A DNA stretch of 49,841 nt from Clostridiales bacterium (lineage in GTDB: Bacteria > Bacillota > Clostridia > Saccharofermentanales > Saccharofermentanaceae), in NCBI GenBank assembly GCA_017940895.1, contig JAGAXM010000035.1, positions 1 to 49,841 of the forward strand, given 5' to 3'. The position numbers and the translations under genes are program-made. Each line of letters starts with the position of its first letter. The stretch's first letter is position 1. This document shows positions 33,207-41,755 of this stretch, piece after piece. A model generated the notes under the pieces. That model made no database searches. It was not told the DNA's origin and worked only from the letters and a program-made list of their open reading frames with translations.

Positions 33207-34919
33207 TTAAGCCTTCTTGGGTCTTTCGAAGATGAGGATGACTCTGTCTTCCTTACTTGTGAAGGACCCCATGGACAGGGAAGCTGTAGCCTCTCCGCCG
33301 AGCGCACCCTGAAGCTTACCGCCGTCATCGTTGATGACGGAGAACAGGTTCCAACCGTCCTTTGACTTCTCTGCAAGAACCTTAGCAATGCCCGCATCAT
33401 TTACCTCACCGATATCATTGTGGTTAACAGTCTCGATGCAGTACTCCTTAGGACCGCCTGCAGCACCGCCGATGGCACCGGATGCGACCTTCTTCTCTAT
33501 AGACTTAATGGATGCTTCAAGCTCTGCGATCTTGGCATTAAGGGCGTCTCTTTCCTTCTCCATTTCCTTTATCTTATTCTCCTTCTCTTCGATGGTCTTG
33601 ATGTACTGACCCTTGTCACTCTCTTTAAGAGCAGCTTCCTTAAGGAATACGGCTCTCTTCTCTGCATCAAGAACGATCTCTTCTGCTGCAGCTCTTGCAG
33701 AGACTTCGATATTCTTGGCATCCTCGATGGTTACCTGAGCCTTCTTATACTCTTCGGAGATAGCTTCGATCTGCTTGCTCCACTCTGTAGCGGAACTCTC
33801 GAAGTCTGCGATCTTCTTCTCGTGCTCGGCAACAGCCTTGGCTCTCTCATCGTTCTCCTTGGCGATCTCGGCATCAAGAGCATCCTTACGGCTCTGGATC
33901 TCTGCGATCTCAGCTCTGTAGCCTTCGATCTCCTTTACGGATTCGTCTCTCTTGACAGCAGCCTCTTCAGCTTCGCTGATAATCTGCTGAGCCTGCTCTC
34001 TGATACCGTCGATCTCTTCCTTAGCAGCCTTCTGCTGCTGCTCGACCTCGGCGATAACCTGATCTCTTTCTGCATTGATCTTGGCAAGATCAGCTTCAGC
34101 CTGCTCCTTGATCTTCAGGGCCTCGCCTGCCTGCTGCTCGGCGATCTCACGGCCTTCCTTCTCAAGTCTTGCCTTCTCGGCTTCAAAGTCCTTCTGGAGC
34201 TTGTCTATCTCAGCCTGCTTGTCATCGATTTCTTTCTTCTTCTCGGCAAGAACTCTGTCCTGTTCAGCTCTTGCTTCTTCCATTTCCTTCTTGATTTGCT
34301 CGGAATTCTCGAGGAAATTCTGTGCCTCGTTAGCTTCTGCTACGAGCTGATCTCTCTTCTTAAGAACCTCGGCATATTCTGCATCGATTCTTGCAGCAGC
34401 CTCGTTGATCTCTTTCTGAGTCTGATCGAGCATCATCTGCCTGTCCTGTTCGGCCTTCGCTACGATCTCGTCATACTTAGCCTGACCTTCGGCTTCCTTC
34501 TCTTTCTTAGCCTGTTCGCCCTGAGATCTGGCCTCGGCGATCTTATTACGCTCGATCTGTACTTCTTCTCTTGCCGCAACAAGTTCCTTCTCGAGCTTGG
34601 CCTTCTCATCGGCTGCCTGCTTCTGCATTGCAGTAAATTCCGCATCGAGTCTCATCTTCTCTGATTCAAACTGGGCTGTGAGAGTTTCCATCTCACGATT
34701 GATCTTCTCTCTGATCTCCGCGAGTCTCTTCTCTTCTTCGGACCTTCTGGCTTCTGTTCTGGCGAGGTTCTCTTCTTCCCTCTTATCCATTACCTTCTGA
34801 GCCTCGGCCATTACAGCATTGCTGTCGCCGCCTGCCGCTTTCTGGAAATCGTACTTGCACATGGAGCAACGCGCGACATTATCGCCCATCATGACTCCGC
34901 AAACAGGACATTTCTTCAT
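33207..34919 (-). CDS. Zinc-ribbon, long coiled-coil, DUF4177 protein
   Basis: A 570-residue protein of unknown function. Residues 1-25 form a zinc ribbon with Cys4, Cys7, Cys18 and Cys21. Residues about 35-480 are almost uninterrupted, highly charged coiled coil rich in Glu, Lys, Ala and Gln. Residues about 490-568 form a small domain like DUF4177 (KEYCIETVNHNDIGE, DGWNLFSVINDDGGKL, RVILIFERPK). There is no signal peptide or membrane helix, so it is cytosolic. The layout suggests a rod-like scaffold with a head at each end. It has its own promoter, an AAGGAG ribosome site 9 bases before the ATG, and its own terminator, so it is monocistronic. No function can be assigned. Confidence 0.82.
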   Translation of the reverse strand: MKKCPVCGVMMGDNVARCSMCKYDFQKAAGGDSNAVMAEAQKVMDKREEENLARTEARRSEEEKRLAEIREKINREMETLTAQFESEKMRLDAEFTAMQKQAADEKAKLEKELVAAREEVQIERNKIAEARSQGEQAKKEKEAEGQAKYDEIVAKAEQDRQMMLDQTQKEINEAAARIDAEYAEVLKKRDQLVAEANEAQNFLENSEQIKKEMEEARAEQDRVLAEKKKEIDDKQAEIDKLQKDFEAEKARLEKEGREIAEQQAGEALKIKEQAEADLAKINAERDQVIAEVEQQQKAAKEEIDGIREQAQQIISEAEEAAVKRDESVKEIEGYRAEIAEIQSRKDALDAEIAKENDERAKAVAEHEKKIADFESSATEWSKQIEAISEEYKKAQVTIEDAKNIEVSARAAAEEIVLDAEKRAVFLKEAALKESDKGQYIKTIEEKENKIKEMEKERDALNAKIAELEASIKSIEKKVASGAIGGAAGGPKEYCIETVNHNDIGEVNDAGIAKVLAEKSKDGWNLFSVINDDGGKLQGALGGEATASLSMGSFTSKEDRVILIFERPKKA

Positions 34920-34953
34920 TTGATATAGCTCCTTATCAGTAAAACGTGAGATT

Positions 34954-34959
34954 ATTATA
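34954..34959 (-). promoter_or_regulatory. -10 box of the zinc-ribbon coiled-coil gene
   Basis: TATAAT on the minus strand, preceded by GGTG, 34 bases before the ATG. The -35 region is AT-rich without a clear match. The 190-bp divergent gap to the peptide-binding protein gene holds no further structure I can identify. Confidence 0.5.
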
Positions 34960-35110
34960 CACCAAATGCCATAAAATATTTAATTCTTTATAACTTTATT
35001 TGTTAAATTGGTACATTTATTGCTTTGATTATCGAAAAATCTCGGGAAATGCTATATGATACTTCTCAATATTTAAAAGATATAGAGTATAAAGAAAGAA
35101 GGAAGGCAAC

Positions 35111-36628
35111 ATGCATAATTCAAGGCGAAAAGTTATTGCAGGAGCACTCATGCTCGCACTTTCATTTTCGGCAGTGTCCTGCTCTCAGGACAACGGAGAG
35201 GCACAGGACGGCGCTGTCTACGGCGGCGAGGCTGTAGTAGGCATCACTCAGGAGCCTATGATCTTCGACCCCCACACGGTAGAGGCTGCAGGCGACAAGG
35301 AGATCCTCTTTAACGTTTACGAGGGTCTTTACAAGTACGATTCCACAGGAACGCTTAACCCCTGTCTTGCAACAGATGTAGTCATCTCCGACGATGCATC
35401 CGAGTATACTTTCACCATCAGAGAAGGCGTTACTTTCCACGACGGTTCCGAGCTCGATGCGGGAGACGTTGTTTACTCCCTTAACAGAGCCGCTGAGCTC
35501 ATACCCGAGCTGTCATTCATCGAGGATGTTACAGACAACGGCGACAACACGGTAACAGTTACACTCGCTACCCCCAACAGTGAGATGCTTTCATACTTCA
35601 CTGCAGCCATCATCCCCGAAGATTCCGGTGACACGATCGGCGACACAAGGATCGGAACAGGTCCTTTCGTATTCACAAGCTATGAGGCAGGCATCGGTAT
35701 CGTTCTTACAAGAAACGAGAACTACTGGAACCCCGAACTTCCTTACCTCGATAAGGTAACATTCAAGGTATGCGCCGACATGGACTCCGGTTTCCTGGAG
35801 CTTCAGAGCGGTGCCATCGACATCTTCCCTTACCTCACAACAGATAAGTCATCTCAGCTCGACCCCGCTCAGTTCAACGTTCTCGAGCTCGGCTCCAACA
35901 TGGTACAGGGTCTGTTCCTGAACAATGCCGTTGCTCCTTTCGACGATGTAAGAGTAAGACAGGCTATGAACTATGCGATCGACAGAGAAGAGATCGTTAA
36001 CCTCATAATGGACGGTGCGGGACTTCCCCTCACAACAGCAATGAGCCCTGTTATGGGTGAGGCTTACGATACAAGCCTCGACGGAACTTACGATCAGGAT
36101 ATCGAGCAGGCACAGGCACTCCTCGCCGAGGCAGGTTATGCTGACGGCTTCGATATGACGATCACCGTTCCTTCGAACTATCTCGTACACGTTAACACTG
36201 CAGTCGCACTCGCAGACCAGCTTTCCGCAGTCGGCATCAATGCAACTATCGAGCAGGTAGACTGGGCAACATGGCTCGACCGCGTATATGCAGGAAGAGA
36301 CTATGAGTCGACAGTCATCTGCCTTACATCCGACTATGCGCCTTACGATGTTATCAACAGATACATCTCCACGGCCGACAACAACTTCATCAACTACAGC
36401 AACCCCAACGTTGATGAGATCATCACAAATCTGCCGCTCACTATCGATGACGGCGAGCGCATCAGCATGTACAGAGAGCTTCTCGGTTACATGACTGAAG
36501 ATGCTGCATCCGTTTACATCCAGGATCCTTACAGCATCTGCGCTGTCAACAACCGCCTGACAGGCTACGAGCTCTATCCTATGTACGTACAGGATATGTC
36601 CACGGTCCGTCTGGCAACAGCAGAATAA
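35111..36628 (+). CDS. Oligopeptide/dipeptide ABC transporter substrate-binding lipoprotein
   Basis: A 505-residue family 5 solute-binding protein, lipid-anchored outside the membrane. The signal peptide ends in lipobox AVSC with Cys24. The mature protein shows SBP_bac_5 features: YGGEAVVGITQEPMIFDPH, ADVVYSLNRA-like segment DAGDVVYSLNRAAEL, IGTGPFVFTSYEAG, and VRVRQAMNYAIDREEIV. The ligand may be a peptide, or in this family nickel or an oligosaccharide; the sequence does not decide. AAGAAGGAAGG precedes the ATG. First gene of a four-gene operon. Confidence 0.92.
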   Translation: MHNSRRKVIAGALMLALSFSAVSCSQDNGEAQDGAVYGGEAVVGITQEPMIFDPHTVEAAGDKEILFNVYEGLYKYDSTGTLNPCLATDVVISDDASEYTFTIREGVTFHDGSELDAGDVVYSLNRAAELIPELSFIEDVTDNGDNTVTVTLATPNSEMLSYFTAAIIPEDSGDTIGDTRIGTGPFVFTSYEAGIGIVLTRNENYWNPELPYLDKVTFKVCADMDSGFLELQSGAIDIFPYLTTDKSSQLDPAQFNVLELGSNMVQGLFLNNAVAPFDDVRVRQAMNYAIDREEIVNLIMDGAGLPLTTAMSPVMGEAYDTSLDGTYDQDIEQAQALLAEAGYADGFDMTITVPSNYLVHVNTAVALADQLSAVGINATIEQVDWATWLDRVYAGRDYESTVICLTSDYAPYDVINRYISTADNNFINYSNPNVDEIITNLPLTIDDGERISMYRELLGYMTEDAASVYIQDPYSICAVNNRLTGYELYPMYVQDMSTVRLATAE

Positions 36629-36637
36629 AGTCCCGGC

Positions 36638-37600
36638 ATGGGCAACGAGGTCAGAACAGTATTCTCCAAGATATGTGAGTTTGTTCTCACCGCGTTGCTC
36701 GTGTCGTTTTTTACTTTCGCGGCATTCTCGATAATCCCCGGCGATACTGCCCGTGTTATGCTCGGACCCGACGCCTCCGAAGCTCAGGTTCAGCAGTTAA
36801 GGACGGAGCTGGGACTCGACCGGCCGCTTGCCGAACGCTACGGCACGTGGCTTCGGGACGCCTTCAGAGGCGACCTCGGAAACTCACTTTCATTCGGCAC
36901 GCCCGTAAGCGAACTCATTTCTTCGAGACTTGCGGTAACGCTCGGCATGAGCTTTATCGCATTGATAATAGTTATCCTGGTCTCATTCCCGATGGCGGCT
37001 TTCTGCAGCAGGAATCCGGGCAACATCACAGACAAGACGCTATCGACAGCAGGGCACATCCTCTTCGCGATACCGCCCTTCGCGTTGTCGATGATGCTGA
37101 TACTTATTTTCTCTAAGGTATTTCACATATTTACCGCGGGACGCTATACCGCACCCGGAGACAATTTCGGAGCTTATGTCGTAAGTCTCCTTCTGCCGTC
37201 TTTGTGCATAGCACTGCCGAAGATCGCCATGACATTCAAGTTCCTGCGAGCATCGATGATCGAGTACTCGCACAGCGATTTCGTAAGGACTGCCAAGAGC
37301 CACGGCCTTACAGACCTTCGCATAATGCTGAGGCACATAATCCCGAACTCCGCGGTGTCATCCATAACAGTCATATCGCTGGTACTCTCCGACATACTCG
37401 GAGGTTCTCTCATAGTAGAACAGGTGTTTAATCTCCCGGGGCTCGGAAGACTCCTGCTTGCCGCGATCTCAAGAAGAGACTTCCCGCTTCTTTCCGGAAT
37501 CGTTCTCTATCTTGCGATCATTACCGTCATCCTCTACTTCCTCGCAGACATTTTCGCTGCGGTGATAGACCCGAGGATACGAGACAGGAGGGCAGCATGA
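36638..37600 (+). CDS. Peptide ABC transporter permease (DppB/OppB type)
   Basis: A 320-residue membrane permease with about six spans. The N-terminus with FFTFAAFSIIPGDTARVMLGPDAS and the first periplasmic loop LRTELGLDRPLAERYGTWL are typical of DppB/OppB. The EAA loop is present (FVRTAKSHGLTDLRIMLRHIIPNS). It begins 9 bases after the binding-protein stop and overlaps the next permease gene by 4 bases (ATGA). Confidence 0.94.
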   Translation: MGNEVRTVFSKICEFVLTALLVSFFTFAAFSIIPGDTARVMLGPDASEAQVQQLRTELGLDRPLAERYGTWLRDAFRGDLGNSLSFGTPVSELISSRLAVTLGMSFIALIIVILVSFPMAAFCSRNPGNITDKTLSTAGHILFAIPPFALSMMLILIFSKVFHIFTAGRYTAPGDNFGAYVVSLLLPSLCIALPKIAMTFKFLRASMIEYSHSDFVRTAKSHGLTDLRIMLRHIIPNSAVSSITVISLVLSDILGGSLIVEQVFNLPGLGRLLLAAISRRDFPLLSGIVLYLAIITVILYFLADIFAAVIDPRIRDRRAA

Positions 37601-38415
37601 GATCCTCCGCCAATTCCAAAAGATATCTTTATATCGGCTCAGCTTTGCTCGCGATAGTCGCCGTTTTCTTTATCATCGGTCTCATATGGACGCCGTACGG
37701 CATCAACTCGACCGATTCGGCAAGCAAATTCATCGCGCCCTGTGCAGAGCACCTGTTCGGTACCGACAATCTCGGAAGAGACGTATTCTCAAGATGCCTT
37801 GCTGCAGCAAGATACACACTGCTCGTATCGTTCGCCGGAGTCGCTGTCGCACTTGTGATCGGAACCATAACGGGACTTCTTGCAGGATACTACGGCGGCA
37901 TTATCGACAAAGTAATCATGGTCTTGTCCAACAGCATCATGTGCTTCCCGGGAATCCTTCTCGCGCTCGTTGCCGTCGCGATCTTCGGACCTTCCCTTTA
38001 TAACGTCATCTGGGCGCTCGGACTCGTATTCGCCCCGACATTCGCGAGGGTCTACAGATCGAGTACGATAGAGCTTCTCGGAAGAGACTACATACTCTCC
38101 GCGAAAGTAATGAAGGTAAACCCTGTAAGGATCATGTTCGTACATATACTTCCCAACCTTATGCCGCAGATACTTCCCGCGGTCATAATCGGACTTGCCA
38201 ACATGACATTATTCGAATCAGGCATGAGTTACTTGGGACTCGGCGTACAGCCGCCTGCCGCTTCCTACGGCAAGATGCTCGCCGATGCCCAGAGCTACAT
38301 GGTCACGGCACCCTGGCTCATCTTCTTTCCTACCCTGATGCTCGTCTGCTACATACTCGGACTTTACTTCGTATCGGAGTGGGTAAGAACTTCCGTTAAC
38401 GGAGGCAGCAAATGA
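37597..38415 (+). CDS. Peptide ABC transporter permease (DppC/OppC type)
   Basis: A 272-residue partner permease with about six spans. HLFGTDNLGRDVFSRCLAAARYTLLV is the DppC/OppC signature, and the EAA loop reads YILSAKVMKVNPVRIMFVHILPN. It overlaps both neighbours by 4 bases, so the whole operon is translationally coupled. Confidence 0.94.
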   Translation: MRSSANSKRYLYIGSALLAIVAVFFIIGLIWTPYGINSTDSASKFIAPCAEHLFGTDNLGRDVFSRCLAAARYTLLVSFAGVAVALVIGTITGLLAGYYGGIIDKVIMVLSNSIMCFPGILLALVAVAIFGPSLYNVIWALGLVFAPTFARVYRSSTIELLGRDYILSAKVMKVNPVRIMFVHILPNLMPQILPAVIIGLANMTLFESGMSYLGLGVQPPAASYGKMLADAQSYMVTAPWLIFFPTLMLVCYILGLYFVSEWVRTSVNGGSK

Positions 38416-39980
38416 GATACAAGGGCAACATACTCGAAGTCAACGATCTGTGTCTGTCCTTAAGCAACGCGGACGGCGCACCGGTTAAGATCCTTAATAA
38501 CCTTAAGTTCAACGTAAGGTCCGGCGAGATACTGGGTCTCATCGGAGACTCCGGTTCGGGCAAGACCATGACGGCACTCGCCGTATCCGGTCTGCTGTCA
38601 GACTTCGCACATGTGGATTCCGGAGAGATTATTTTCGAAGGGGAGGATCTTGTTAAGAAGACTCCCAAGGAGAGAAGGCTGCTTCTCGGCGAGAAGATCG
38701 GCGTCATATTCCAGGACCCTTCTTCCGCACTCGACCCGCTCCAGACCGTGGAGTCGAACTTAAGCGAGATCATAAGCATAAGGGACGGCGATAAGAGCAA
38801 AGGTCATGAGCGCATCCTCAACATGCTTAAGACCGTCGGCTTCGACGACCCCAAACAGATCGCGAAGCGCTACCCCCACCGTCTGTCAGGAGGACAGAGG
38901 CAGCGCGTACTCATAGCAGGAGCGGCTCTCATGAACCCGTCGCTTCTCATCGCGGACGAACCGACATCCTCGCTCGACACGGTAACCTCCATGTCGATAA
39001 TGCAACTGCTGCACGAGATGTGCCAGGAGATGGGCATATCCATCCTCTTCATATCGCACAACCTTAATACCGTAAGGAACTTCTGCGACCGCGTCATGGT
39101 CATGAAAGAAGGCACCATCATAGATGCCGACACTTCGTGGGACATCATGGGGCAGCCCAAGTCCGCCTTCACGGCAGAGCTTCTTATGAAGTCCAAGCTC
39201 GATCCCCACGCACTCGGGATAACGCGCGGCGAAGCACGCGAGAACGCAGCATCCGTACTCACTGCGAAAAGCATTTGTGCGGGTTACAAGTATGCGGGCT
39301 TTACCAACGATAAGATGAACCATGTAGTCAACAACGTCGACTTTGACATCCTCGAAGGCGAATGCGTGGGACTTATCGGTTCTTCAGGATGCGGCAAGAC
39401 CACGCTCGTCAAATCGATCCTCGGACTTATAAAGCCGTCTTCCGGAATCATCGAGATGAACGGCAGGATCGCCGCGGTATTTCAGGATCCGGTATCGAGC
39501 CTTAATCCCGCACACACGGTCCGCTGGCATCTTGCCGAAGCCTTAAGGGCTTCCGGAAGGAAGATGACACGAGAGGAGCAGAAGCCGTATTTCCTTAAGA
39601 TCCTCGAAGACGTCGGGCTCGAAGGAAAGCATCTTAACCGCTTCCCTCACCAGATGTCCGGAGGTCAGCGCCAGAAAGCAGCCATCGCGATGTGTCTTGT
39701 TCAGGAACCCGCCGTCATAATCGCCGACGAACCTTTCTCGGCACTCGACGCATCATCACAGGCTTCAGTCATCAAACTGCTTTCTGATATCAATGCCAAC
39801 AGGGGAACAACGATGCTCATTGTCTCGCACAATCTGCTTGTAATTAAAGCTATGTGTTCCAAAGTGCTCGTAATGGACAAAGGCAGGATAGTCGAGTCGG
39901 GCAACACGGACGAAGTTCTCGAGAACCCCAAGGCAGAAGCGACACACGCACTTCTTAAAGCCGGTAAATACGCAGTATAA
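38412..39980 (+). CDS. Fused tandem ATPase of the peptide ABC transporter (DppD-DppF fusion)
   Basis: A 522-residue protein with two complete ABC cassettes, replacing separate DppD and DppF subunits. The first has Walker A GDSGSGKT (45-52), signature LSGGQRQRV (158-166) and Walker B LLIADEPTSSLD (178-189). The second has Walker A GSSGCGKT (323-330), signature MSGGQRQKA (415-423) and Walker B VIIADEPFSALD (435-446). All motifs look catalytically intact. The Cys-rich C-terminal region that some DppD/OppD proteins carry is not present. It is the last gene, closed by a strong terminator. Confidence 0.95.
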   Translation: MRYKGNILEVNDLCLSLSNADGAPVKILNNLKFNVRSGEILGLIGDSGSGKTMTALAVSGLLSDFAHVDSGEIIFEGEDLVKKTPKERRLLLGEKIGVIFQDPSSALDPLQTVESNLSEIISIRDGDKSKGHERILNMLKTVGFDDPKQIAKRYPHRLSGGQRQRVLIAGAALMNPSLLIADEPTSSLDTVTSMSIMQLLHEMCQEMGISILFISHNLNTVRNFCDRVMVMKEGTIIDADTSWDIMGQPKSAFTAELLMKSKLDPHALGITRGEARENAASVLTAKSICAGYKYAGFTNDKMNHVVNNVDFDILEGECVGLIGSSGCGKTTLVKSILGLIKPSSGIIEMNGRIAAVFQDPVSSLNPAHTVRWHLAEALRASGRKMTREEQKPYFLKILEDVGLEGKHLNRFPHQMSGGQRQKAAIAMCLVQEPAVIIADEPFSALDASSQASVIKLLSDINANRGTTMLIVSHNLLVIKAMCSKVLVMDKGRIVESGNTDEVLENPKAEATHALLKAGKYAV

Positions 39981-39995
39981 GCTTTAAAGCAAATA

Positions 39996-40026
39996 AAAAG
40001 ATCCGCGGTCTTGCCGCGGATCTTTT
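39996..40026. terminator. Bidirectional terminator
   Basis: A perfect 13-bp stem AAAAGATCCGCGG (39996-40008) with its complement (40014-40026) and a 5-base loop. T-runs exist on both strands, so it can end both the peptide transporter operon (+) and the prepilin gene (-). Confidence 0.9.
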
Positions 40027-40044
40027 ACATATGTAATTTAAAAA

Positions 40045-40278
40045 TCAAGCGGAGTAACGGGGAGAACCTGAGAGCATGCTGTGTCTGATGTAATTAGCCT
40101 GAGACTGAACCTGTGTAACAAATCTAGATTCCTCGGCAGTTGCCTTATTTTTACTTCTCTGAACAGCATCAGCAATATTAAAGACTGTAATGCTTACCAA
40201 GATAATAAGGATCGCAACAACGATCATCATCTCCAGGAGTGTAAAACCCTTCTTATCTCTCTTGTTGATCTTCTCCAT
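40045..40278 (-). CDS. Orphan type IV prepilin-like protein (ComGC/pseudopilin type)
   Basis: A 77-residue prepilin. The class III signal is clear: basic leader MEKINKRDKKG, cleavage before Phe12, then TLLEMMIVVAILIILVSITVF with Glu at mature position 5. The remainder is a short hydrophilic stretch, and the mature protein is about 66 residues, shorter than most ComGC proteins. The start at 40278 has AGAGAGG about 7 bases ahead. No assembly ATPase, platform protein or prepilin peptidase gene is nearby, so any assembly would use machinery encoded elsewhere. It is transcribed alone, between a -10 box and a terminator. Confidence 0.85.
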   Translation of the reverse strand: MEKINKRDKKGFTLLEMMIVVAILIILVSITVFNIADAVQRSKNKATAEESRFVTQVQSQANYIRHSMLSGSPRYSA

Positions 40279-40322
40279 AAATTGCCTCTCTCCACTCGAA
40301 TAGGTCAAACTTCTACATCGTC

Positions 40323-40328
40323 ATTATA
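40323..40328 (-). promoter_or_regulatory. -10 box of the orphan prepilin gene
   Basis: TATAAT on the minus strand, 44 bases ahead of the ATG. The -35 position is AT-rich without a clear match. Confidence 0.45.
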
Positions 40329-40384
40329 TTACGGGTTAAGTAAAAAAGATAGTCCTTTATTCACAAAATCTTCATATTGTGTCC

Positions 40385-41755
40385 TTATTTAAGATCAAAT
40401 ACCCTTCGGACATAATCAATTATTTCTTCCCTGCTGTTGGAAAGTTCCTCAGACATCACTTTATCAAGCACATCCTGCATTATTTTCCCGACTTCCGGCC
40501 CTTCCGGGCATCCCAGATCAAGAATGTCTTTACCCGTTATCTCAAGCCGGTCGACCGACATGCACGGATCTTCTTCGAGGATCTGCTCATATACGTTTAC
40601 TATTCCCTTTAACCGTTCGAGCCTGGCTAGACCGAGCTTCGAGTGGGCAAGTATATCCGCCTTTTGAAGCACGAAGAGCTTCTGCACGAGTTCAAAACCC
40701 AGAAGCGAAACAAACTTCTTTACAGATTTCTTATCTGCAGGGGGAAAGCTGTCGTGGTAAAGAACCAGCTCCGTCACCTCATGCTTCAGCATTTTGGAGA
40801 ACTTGAGTTCATCAGCGATGCGCTCGGCGATCTTTACTCCTGCCGCGGCATGTTTTTTCATATGGCCGCAGCCGTATTCATCAACAGTGAACACCTCGGG
40901 CTTACCGATATCGTGAAGAAGAGCCGCATAAGCGACGGATATATCTTTCGCACCGTCTTCATTAACAGGAATATAGTCCAATGTATCGAGCGTATGGGTC
41001 AGAAGATCCCTGTCGTGGTACTTTGACCGCTGATCGAAGTCTTTCTGCACGGCAAGCTCCGGAACGATCACGGATATTACCTCAAGGTTATCTCTTACGG
41101 CGCGGGGGCCGAAAGGAGCGGTTAAAGTCTTTGTCAGTTCGCAGAAGATCCTCTCGGCAGAGATCTTACGAAGAAGACCGGCACAGTCCTTCATGGCAAG
41201 AGCCGTATTCTCCTCTATGGCAAATCCCGTCTGTGCCTCGAATCTTACAGCCCTTAAGATCCTAAGGGCATCTTCCCCGAATCTTTCACCGGGATCCCCG
41301 ACAGCGCGTATTAATCCTGCTTTGACGTCTCCCTCTCCCAGACCGGTCGGATCTTTGATGTTGCCGTCGACGTCCATGTAAAGCGCATTGACCGTAAAGT
41401 CGCGTCTTGCCGCATCCTTTTCGATCGAACCCGTGAAGCTTACTTCATCCGGGTGCCTTGCATCGCCGTATCCCAGGTCGCTTCTGAAAGTGGTTATCTC
41501 GATCTTCTCGTTGCCGTTATCCGTATCTATCGCGACAACGGTACCGAACTTGAAAGAATTATTATCAATTACCTTATATCCGGCGCCCTCCATCAGGGAA
41601 GCCGTCACCTCGGGCACCGCATCGGTAGTCAGATCGTAGTCGTTGATATCAACTCCGCGTAAAGAATCCCTTACCGCGCCTCCGACGATACAGACCTGAT
41701 ATCCCGCATCCGCAAGGATATTCAAAACTTTCTTTATATATGCGGGAATTATCAT
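40385..41755 (-). CDS. cca: CCA-adding tRNA nucleotidyltransferase with HD domain
   Basis: A 456-residue class II nucleotidyltransferase that builds or repairs the CCA end of tRNAs. The catalytic head has GGAVRD (25-30) and the metal-binding DYD (39-41). The RNA-binding neck includes RDFTVNALYMDVDG and EDALRILRAVRFEAQTGF. A middle HD domain follows (ALLHDIGKPEVFTVD, with MKKHAAAGVKIAERIA), which may give phosphohydrolase activity. It overlaps the upstream iron-ADH-like gene by 4 bases (ATGA). The tRNA-Thr in this window already encodes CCA, so the enzyme would serve repair or other tRNAs. Confidence 0.95.
   Translation of the reverse strand: MIIPAYIKKVLNILADAGYQVCIVGGAVRDSLRGVDINDYDLTTDAVPEVTASLMEGAGYKVIDNNSFKFGTVVAIDTDNGNEKIEITTFRSDLGYGDARHPDEVSFTGSIEKDAARRDFTVNALYMDVDGNIKDPTGLGEGDVKAGLIRAVGDPGERFGEDALRILRAVRFEAQTGFAIEENTALAMKDCAGLLRKISAERIFCELTKTLTAPFGPRAVRDNLEVISVIVPELAVQKDFDQRSKYHDRDLLTHTLDTLDYIPVNEDGAKDISVAYAALLHDIGKPEVFTVDEYGCGHMKKHAAAGVKIAERIADELKFSKMLKHEVTELVLYHDSFPPADKKSVKKFVSLLGFELVQKLFVLQKADILAHSKLGLARLERLKGIVNVYEQILEEDPCMSVDRLEITGKDILDLGCPEGPEVGKIMQDVLDKVMSEELSNSREEIIDYVRRVFDLK

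Noticed and set aside
33420..34664. 414-codon open frame antisense to the coiled-coil gene
   Set aside because: Leu/Ser/Phe-rich sequence produced by reading Glu/Lys/Ala codons backward; no start signal or family match.
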